From the NCBI GenBank assembly GCA_018287875.1, contig JAGVVL010000002.1, positions 4,402,001 to 4,466,000 on the forward strand: a stretch of DNA of 64,000 bases, written 5' to 3'. The stretch is from Nigrospora sphaerica. Taxonomy: Eukaryota; Ascomycota; Sordariomycetes; Amphisphaeriales; Apiosporaceae. Positions 56,850 to 64,000 of the stretch are shown here, one piece after another. A program made the translations under genes and the position numbers. The notes under the pieces were generated by a model. It was not told the DNA's origin, ran no database searches, and worked only from the letters and a program-made list of their open reading frames with translations. Position 1 is the stretch's first letter. Each line of letters opens with the position of its first letter.

Positions 56850-59800
56850 TAAATAGTGGTAGCTTTATAATGAAGTCTAACGTAACTGTTTTTAAGCTCT
56901 ATCCGGTGGTGGTATAAGCTAAAGTTCTTCGTATAGCTTATATCGTGATACTTTTACCTCATTATATTAGTTGTAATCCTTAATAATTTCAAGTACTTAT
57001 TCCTATAATTTTCGATAATCGTCATATCGTTATATTCGGCTTATAGTTCTAAAGATTCCTTAATGCTTATGAACGGAGTGTTTATATAAGTCCTTAAATA
57101 ATTCGTTTTAAAGTTATTTAATTATCTCGATCTTCCTATTATCCCGTGGTAGTTCTTCTCTCTTAAGTTCTTTGATCTCTTATGTTAAGTCTTTATATTA
57201 AACTTAATATGTTACGTTTAACTATTTATTAAGTATTAGGTTTCTCTTAGTGTCTTTTATAAGGATAGTGTGTGTTTCCATTGTAAGTTCTTACTTTAAA
57301 TCCGGCCGGCGGCTTAAGGAATCGGTCTTACTATTCTCATTACCCTTTCTATATATAATAACGAAATGGAATTTAAAAAGAAACTTCATGTAACGGGTTT
57401 ATCGCTTATTTAATTACTTCTTTATTATAAATATAGCGAGACTCTTATAATTGGTGTACAGTTTCACTTAATAAGGTATATTATTAAGAAAATATTTTCA
57501 TTATTAAAATGCTTCGATAATAGCTATTAACTCCTTATCGTGGATATAATAGTTAAGTTATAGTTTATATTGTTTCTTTGAGAAGAATGCTATAAGGTGT
57601 AGCTTCCTATTCTCGTCGGCTTAACTAAGTTAGCCTCCGATTATATAATCTAATACGTCGGTCTCCACTTTAAATAATCGTGTAAGATTTATTATATATA
57701 ACATTACCTTGTCGGTGATCCTTTTCTTCCATTTTATAAAGGCTTATTCTTTTATTTCGGTTTATTAAAAGTTGATGTCCTTATCAGTTAAGTTCGTTAA
57801 GGGGGCTGCGATCTTTTTAAGCTAAGGAATAAATATCTTATAATAGTTCGCTAATCATAAAAAGGATTATATGTCCTTTATATTTCAAGCTGTCGGTTAT
57901 TCTTTAACTTTTAGAATTTCAACTTCTTATATCCAAATTTCGCTTATAGATATAACGTATATGAGGTAGTTAATTTTATCTTTCTCGAATTCGCTTCTTT
58001 TTAAGTTTATTAGTAACTTCGTATCTCGGAGTGCTTATAATACGAGACGGACATGTTCGCGATGTCCCTTAAGACTCTCAGAGTAGATTTGGATATTGTT
58101 AAAGTAAACGACGACGAATTTATCGATAAAGTTTTATAAGACGTGGTTTATTAAGTTTTAGAAACTTATTAGTGTATTAATAAGGCCGAAAGGTATTATC
58201 AAGTACTCGTAATATCCGAGTTTATAACGGAAGGCTATCTTTTATTCTTTACCATTCTTAATATAATTAAAGTTATTTTCATTTAATAAGTTTAAGGCTA
58301 TAAAGATAATATCCTTACTTAGGTTATCGTGTAGCTTGTTAATAAGCGGTAAGGGGTAATAGTCCTTAATGATAACAACGTTAAGTTCTTAATAGTTAAT
58401 ATATAGTCGCTATTTAACCTCACTATTCTTTCTTACTTTCTTGAAAACGAATAAGATTAAACATCTTACTAATAAGTTCAATAATTAAATGTTCTCTTTT
58501 AGGGTTCTCCTTAATATATTCTTGGAGTACTTACTTATAATCTAAGTTAATTAGGTAAATCTTAAAAGGTTTCGGCTATTTTCCTTCTTACAAGGGTGTC
58601 TTATAATCTTATACGCTATACTTTAGTACTTCATAAGTGGTTTTCTATTAAATAAGTCGCTAAACTCTTTATATAATTTTAATACTTCGATTCTTTATTC
58701 GAGCTTGACTTCCTCGGCTCCATTTATTATAAGATAAGCTTAAAAGGTTATAAACTTACCTAGGGGTCTATTTCGCTAACGATTCTTAAAGGCTAAGTCT
58801 CTTCTTAATATATCCTATTAAAGTTTACTTATTCTTTAATTAACTTTAAGATTACTCTTCTATAACTAATGTATTTTTAATATTATATTGTATCCTAATA
58901 TATCGGCGATATCGTACGTGAGAGTTTTTATCTTCTTAAGTAAGTGTATTAAAAGGGACGTAATCTCTCTTAACACTTTGTTATAGTTATATGCGAAGAG
59001 CTCTTTATTTACCGCGCTAAGCTAATAAGGGGCATCTTTCATTTTTCAAGGTATTTAAAGTTCGTTAACAACTCTTAGAAAGAAATAATTTCCTTAAGCT
59101 CTATTATTAATTGATATAAGCACTCTATATCCTAAGACTTATATTAATAATATTAACAATAAATCTACTTGGTAGTTTTTCTAGTCTATCGCGTATAGAC
59201 TACTTATCTTATTAAGCTAGCTATAGTCTCTTTATAATTAGGGTTAATTACTTCCCAACTACTTAGCTTATTACTTATAAGTAACTTTAACTTATCTTGC
59301 GGCTTCTCTATTTTATTAGGCACCTCGTCATCTTAAGTGTCTAGTAAATTCCTTAAGAGTTAAGTCGTTGTTTAAGAACGATATATACTTTATCGGGTCG
59401 ACGCATTTATCGGATATCATTTCTCATATCTCCTTTTCGTCTCCTTAATAGTAGTTGGGACTCGGATTATCCCCTTAATTTCGTGACTGCTAAAAGATAC
59501 GAGTAGCTATACTTACTTTTACTCTTTAAGCTTCTCATTGTAACTTTACTTTATTTTAATTTATACTTCGGCCTTTTAAACTATATATACGCGGTATCAA
59601 TACGTTATATATTAATACTATCTAATATAACCAGTCATCTACTTATAAGGGTACTCTTAAGATGCTTTAAGTCATATATGCACTACTTAATCCGTGAGTT
59701 GAATAATAGTTTTATCGGTTTTATTTTACGTGTACAAGTTATAGATAGCTTATCTTGTTATTCGTTACAGGAATATATAGTTTTTAAGTATTTCGTTAAG

Positions 59801-61900
59801 ATATTACACGTATAAGTCGAATATATACAAGATCTATGCTAGTTCATCATACCGCTTTACTCGAAGGTGTATTCGTTAATCGTCGCCGAATCTTAATCGT
59901 TATATTAATTTATAATCCTTAACGATGTTTATAAACCATTTAATAGTGTCGCTTTTTTTAAGCATATTTCTTTAAAAAGAATATATTTATTATAGTTAAT
60001 AGTTCACTGTTAAATAGCCTACTTATTGAGCTTCTCGTTAATATAGTAATTTCACTTTATAGGGTTTTAAAAACTTAACTTATCTTTAAAGCTATTCTTT
60101 GTTATTATTATTAATGAGGTAAGATTCTTCTTCGGACTGCTCTTAAATGACTTGTCGTTATATTATTATAATAATATAAGTTTATCGTAACTTTCGAGGG
60201 TACTATTTAGCACCGTTCTCAACTAACCGATAGGTACTATAGTTATCCTTGTAATATGCTATTTAGCTAAGGTCGATATATTTTACATTAAAGGTACTTA
60301 TAGGTTTTTTCCCCACTCTATTTAATATAGCGACCTCTTATCTTTAAATAACGTTAGTCCGCCGCTTGAAAACTAGGTTCTATTTATAAAGCTTATTAAG
60401 TTCCGTGCATTAATATATAAGGCGTTCTTTATTCTTATAGTTATAGCACTCGCTATCGAACTTCAATTTACTATAATATATTACGTTAAGGTTTATTAAT
60501 CCTACATAGTTACTATAAAAGATCTTTTTTCTTTATCTCTTATTACTACGTTAAAAAGACTAGTTATGTTATCGCTTCTTTTTAAACTTAATAGTTATAG
60601 GTTTATAAATAGGCTATTAACTTTTACGCTTTATCTTTCTCTTATAAAGTTTATTATTAACACGCACTACGAACTTAATATACTTAAGAGTTCGCTAAGG
60701 CGATCTATTTTAACTACCTCATCTTTATTTCATCCTTAAAACTAGAATAAAATTAAGCGATATAAGCGTCGTCGTCTTAATTTAACTTAAAGATCATTTG
60801 TTAGAATCTTGTAGCATATTTTACAGCGGATCCTTTTTATTAATGCTTTATAAGTTATCGTTTAGCTATACGAACTTCGTCGAGGCTATTAAAAGTGCCT
60901 TTATGTAAAGGAGGATGTGCTAGAGAGGTGCCACCCGCGCATCCGCAGGCTGGTCACCTGACCTATGGCACAGACCAGCTGGCGACCTACTAGCGAGAGG
61001 CGGGCGCACCGCTGACGCCCGACCTGAACTTGGATTCAGCAAGAATCAGTCTTGCAGTGAAATTGAGTCTGCCCTTCGCTACCCTATACCTGACGGTGCC
61101 CTTATGATCTGTGAGATCCTTACACTTTAAGCTTAGCTTCAAACGTCTTATAATCTCCAAAGATCTCTTTAATCTCGTTATTTCAAATATTATCCCTATT
61201 AAATAAGTAGTTACTTATCGTAGGTTCAAACTACGATAAGGCGTTGCTTTTAAGGTAACCGGCGATATATAACCTTACCGGAGTCGTTAAAGAAGTTAAC
61301 GGAGTAATACTTTAAGTACACTTTAATTTAAGTAAGGAATATCTATACATTCTTATTATAATTGTTATATGGGGTTGGGCTTAAGTACTTACATCTGTAA
61401 TCGGTGTTTTTATTATTGACTACTTGTTAAAGCTATAAGTTTTCTTTTTAAAGAGTCTTAACGCTTTATTAGAGGGCATTAATAATATTAGTAAGCTCTT
61501 ACGGCACGTTAACTTTTAGCGCGGCTTAAAAGGTGGTCCCGGTGGCACTATTCTTTATAAAGGCGGCTTTAGCCGACTAAAACGTGGCAGTCGTAAGGGT
61601 TTAAGGTGCCATTACGTTAAGAGTTAATGTTTAAGGTAGTAGACAGTGACTAACTTAAGTACGAGTGATTAAAACATCACGAATCCTATACGTAAGTACT
61701 ATATAATATAAGGTTTATATCATTTAAAAATAAAGAGCGTTTGTTTACTTCAACATTAGTTGTAAGGTAATTAATAAGCTAAAGATGCTTAATAAGTTAG
61801 TAACTGTAATCTTTATAATAGGTAGTTAAGAGGTTACTCTTATTTACAAATCAGATAGATGCTTAAATTAATCATTAAGGTAACGACTATTTAACTAGGA
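56850..61900 (-). mobile_element. RIP-degraded Ty3/gypsy relic
   Basis: On the minus strand, remnants of pol can be read: RNase H at about 57640-57670 (VETDVLDYIIGG, from VETDASD), and RT at about 58084-58140 reading FIDKFVVVYFNNIQIYS, where the YLDD active site has become YFNN by G-to-A changes. Integrase would lie toward 56850 and gag beyond 60000. It is a different gypsy element from the one at 38640-48038. Limits are approximate; a solo LTR is inserted at 60904-61124. Confidence 0.7.
60904..61124 (+). repeat. Solo LTR, family A (221 bp), TSD CTTTA
   Basis: Starts TGTAAAGG and ends CCTTACA, flanked by perfect CTTTA duplications at 60899-60903 and 61125-61129. About 85% similar to 31872-32084, same orientation. 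GC-balanced, inserted in the degraded gypsy relic. Confidence 0.8.
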
Positions 61901-64000
61901 AATCTTTTTAACTAATATATTAAGCTATTTCCTTACTAATACGTTAGATTAATAAATCGACTAGTCGATCTTATAATCCGGCTCGATAGCTCGATAACTC
62001 GATCTATCGATCTACCTTAGATTATATAGTCTTAGCTATAATCTGTTACGTGACTTCCCTTTTTAAAGCTTTTCCCTATTATTATCTTTATAGCTAGAGA
62101 GGTCCTAGGTGGCTAGTGTAGTGCTTAGCCACCTTTCTTAGCTTAGATCTTCTAGGATCGTAATACTTAAGTACAAGTTTGAAATATTAAAAGACTATTT
62201 ATAACTAAAAACTTTAGCTTCATTATGAACTAGGGATATAAAGGTGTTCTTAGTATATAAACTAGTAAAAATAAGGTAATTTCTTAATAAAAGATGTTTT
62301 ATACGATTTTATAAATAATTTATTTTTAGTTAAGTAAAATATTTAAAGCCGATATAATACTCTATACACTTTAATATTTTTAATATTTAGATCCTCCGTG
62401 AACAATTAAACGTTAAACGAATTTAAAGAAAAACATTCATGCTTACTTAAACTCTTTAATTAAAGACTCTATCACTTAAGAAGAAGTAAGTGAGCTAAAA
62501 TATAGATGTATGACATAAAGGTTATTTTATTTTAACGTATCATAAAGTCAAAGCTTTTATTTTATTTTAGTATAAGAAAACATAACGTCGTATAAAGTAC
62601 TACCTTTTAAATCAGTAAACAAGCTTATACCTCTTTTAGATACGTAGAAAATTATTTAGAAGCTCATTTAAATATCACTGAAGTATTTATATGAGAAATA
62701 TCTTTTATAATTTCAAAATGTACTAATGTAAAGTTTGAAGTTTGGAATTCTTAAATAGATATAAGGGTTTACTTTATAAGCTAACACTAAAAATAAACTC
62801 AAAGTATAAGCGATAAAATATCTTTAAGTTTACTTTGAACCTTAAAGGAGTGAAAATAAACTTCATAAGTATAACAGTTTTGAAATATGAGTAACTTGAA
62901 AAGAGAATAAATAAGTTACTATAAAAGAGGTTAATAGTTCTTTCACTTTACAACTTTTATTTTGAGCTTAGGTAAGCTGTAAAAATGTAATAAGAATACT
63001 ATTAACGTTAAATTAAAAGAGGAAAAATTAATATGGAAAATTTTCAAGTTGTATTTAATAACTCAAAACCTCTATTATTGAGAATAATAATGAGAACTTA
63101 ATTTAGGTACTATTACAAAGTAGTAATAGGGGCTAACGCCTGAAGTAGTGTTACTATTTAAAAGCTATTATGAAAATTGGACATTAATTATAATATGTAT
63201 ATATTACTAAGCCACTTATAGTAGTTAGAGCGTTAGTTGCTCTTCGTCTTAGTAATGATTTCGTAAACCACTTACTAGGTCAGCTAGTGCTCGATTAAAA
63301 AACAGCCACTATAATAAAAGAGTAACGTTTATAAAGTTTCTTCTATTAATAAATTGAATTCTCTCTCTTGAAAAAACATAAAGTTTAACCGACATATTAG
63401 AATTTAACTACTTATAAACTATAGTGATACTCTATTTGTTTTTAACTTCTTCTTATACCGCGAAGAATTTTAAGTTTTACTTTAATAAAGCTATGTAATG
63501 GCTATTTTATTATAAGAGCTGTTTTATTATACGGCATTAACTCAGCTAGTCCGTGGTTTATGAAACGATTATTAAGTGGTGCGGAGTAAAAGTATAAGGC
63601 TAGATTTTACCTTCTAAAATGGTTTCATATTTCCTTATAAAAGAGCGACCTTCGAAATTATAAATATTACAACCTTTATAAACTAAGTACTAAATAATAA
63701 AGTAGGTATTAAAAGACGTTCTTAACAATAATAGACTCGATTCTTTATAAGATTTACTTATAAAGTAGCATTAAAAAGTTTATATAGCATTTGAGAGTCT
63801 AATAAGATACATATAGATTAAAGAGTATTAATAAGCGAACGTGTTAATCGCTTCATATTTAACACTATAAGCACTTTATAAGTTAAAAGGCCTTAAATAA
63901 GCTTTAAGAATTGAACTTTAATGTTATTTAATATAGAGACGCTTTTAAATGCAAATTAAAAGGCGATTAAGAGCTAAACCACAGTGATATAGTTAATAAG

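Larger units (their letters stand above)
30285..64000. other. AT-rich, RIP-degraded repeat block
   Basis: From about 30,285 the sequence becomes extremely AT-rich, with many TA steps and stop codons in all frames, and no cellular gene. It is broken by GC-balanced islands that are young or short elements (31872-32084, 35355-35488, 35760-35960, 38640-48038, 48286-50140, 54979-56838, 60904-61124). In 30285-31866, 32090-34490, 36114-36530, 50141-51950, 52650-53530, 53950-54978 and 61900-64000 I recognise no gene, only degraded DNA; a weak pogo-like similarity on the minus strand is possible at about 63490-63800. The pattern fits RIP, which converts C to T, mainly at CpA, in repeats longer than a few hundred bp. 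Confidence 0.85.

Noticed and set aside
61960..62070. Cluster of CGAT/GATC words that looks like a CRISPR-like or satellite array
   Set aside because: Irregular spacing and unit; low-complexity AT-rich DNA. No CRISPR array is expected in a eukaryote and none is seen.

Overview
The window is from a filamentous ascomycete (Pezizomycotina, probably Sordariomycetes). Evidence: genes with many 45-110 bp GT-AG introns, a Zn(II)2Cys6 regulator, Dal5-type MFS transporters, WSC/LysM and GH55 secreted proteins, a 2EXR protein, a PD-(D/E)XK nuclease-like protein, Fot1/pogo transposons and a chromodomain Ty3/gypsy retrotransposon. It has two compartments. Positions 1 to about 30,285 have balanced base composition and genes. 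From about 30,285 to 64,000 the DNA is very AT-rich with no cellular gene, and looks like repeats degraded by repeat-induced point mutation (RIP).

Gene-bearing part, left to right: end of an aldo/keto reductase; a Zn2Cys6 regulator divergent from a Dal5-like MFS transporter, with a CGG-N6-CCG palindrome between them; a broken unknown gene (7.5-8.4 kb); an FtsJ-like methyltransferase with a GC-AG intron; a secreted LysM+WSC protein; a secreted protein of unknown family; a 2EXR protein; a large GH55 beta-1,3-glucanase-like gene whose C-terminus is the module known from killer-toxin-like chitinases, carrying a nonsense codon and a frameshift; an NtaA/SnaA-type FMN monooxygenase followed on the same strand by a Dal5-like transporter with an internal TAG; and a PD-(D/E)XK nuclease-like pseudogene with several stops at the edge of the AT-rich block. 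The LysM-WSC protein, the unknown secreted protein and the GH55 gene look like a locus for contact with, or attack on, fungal cell walls.

AT-rich part: at least six Fot1/pogo copies or fragments (three with clear terminal repeats and TA target duplications), a RIP-degraded gypsy relic whose RT active site reads YFNN, two solo LTRs with perfect 5-bp target duplications, a 134-bp TGTAAGGG...CCCTTACA repeat and a tRNA-like tandem repeat. Two elements are not degraded: a 9.4-kb chromovirus (38,640-48,038) with apparently identical 233-bp LTRs and ATAGC target duplications, and a 1.86-kb pogo element (48,286-50,140) with a 531-codon transposase.

The most unusual item is in the chromovirus. Between the end of pol and the 3' LTR lie about 3.7 kb that carry a spliced-looking gene on the opposite strand (about 39,343-42,386), facing gag-pol tail to tail. 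Coding parts of this element also show at least eight single-base homopolymer contractions, which need to be separated from sequencing error.
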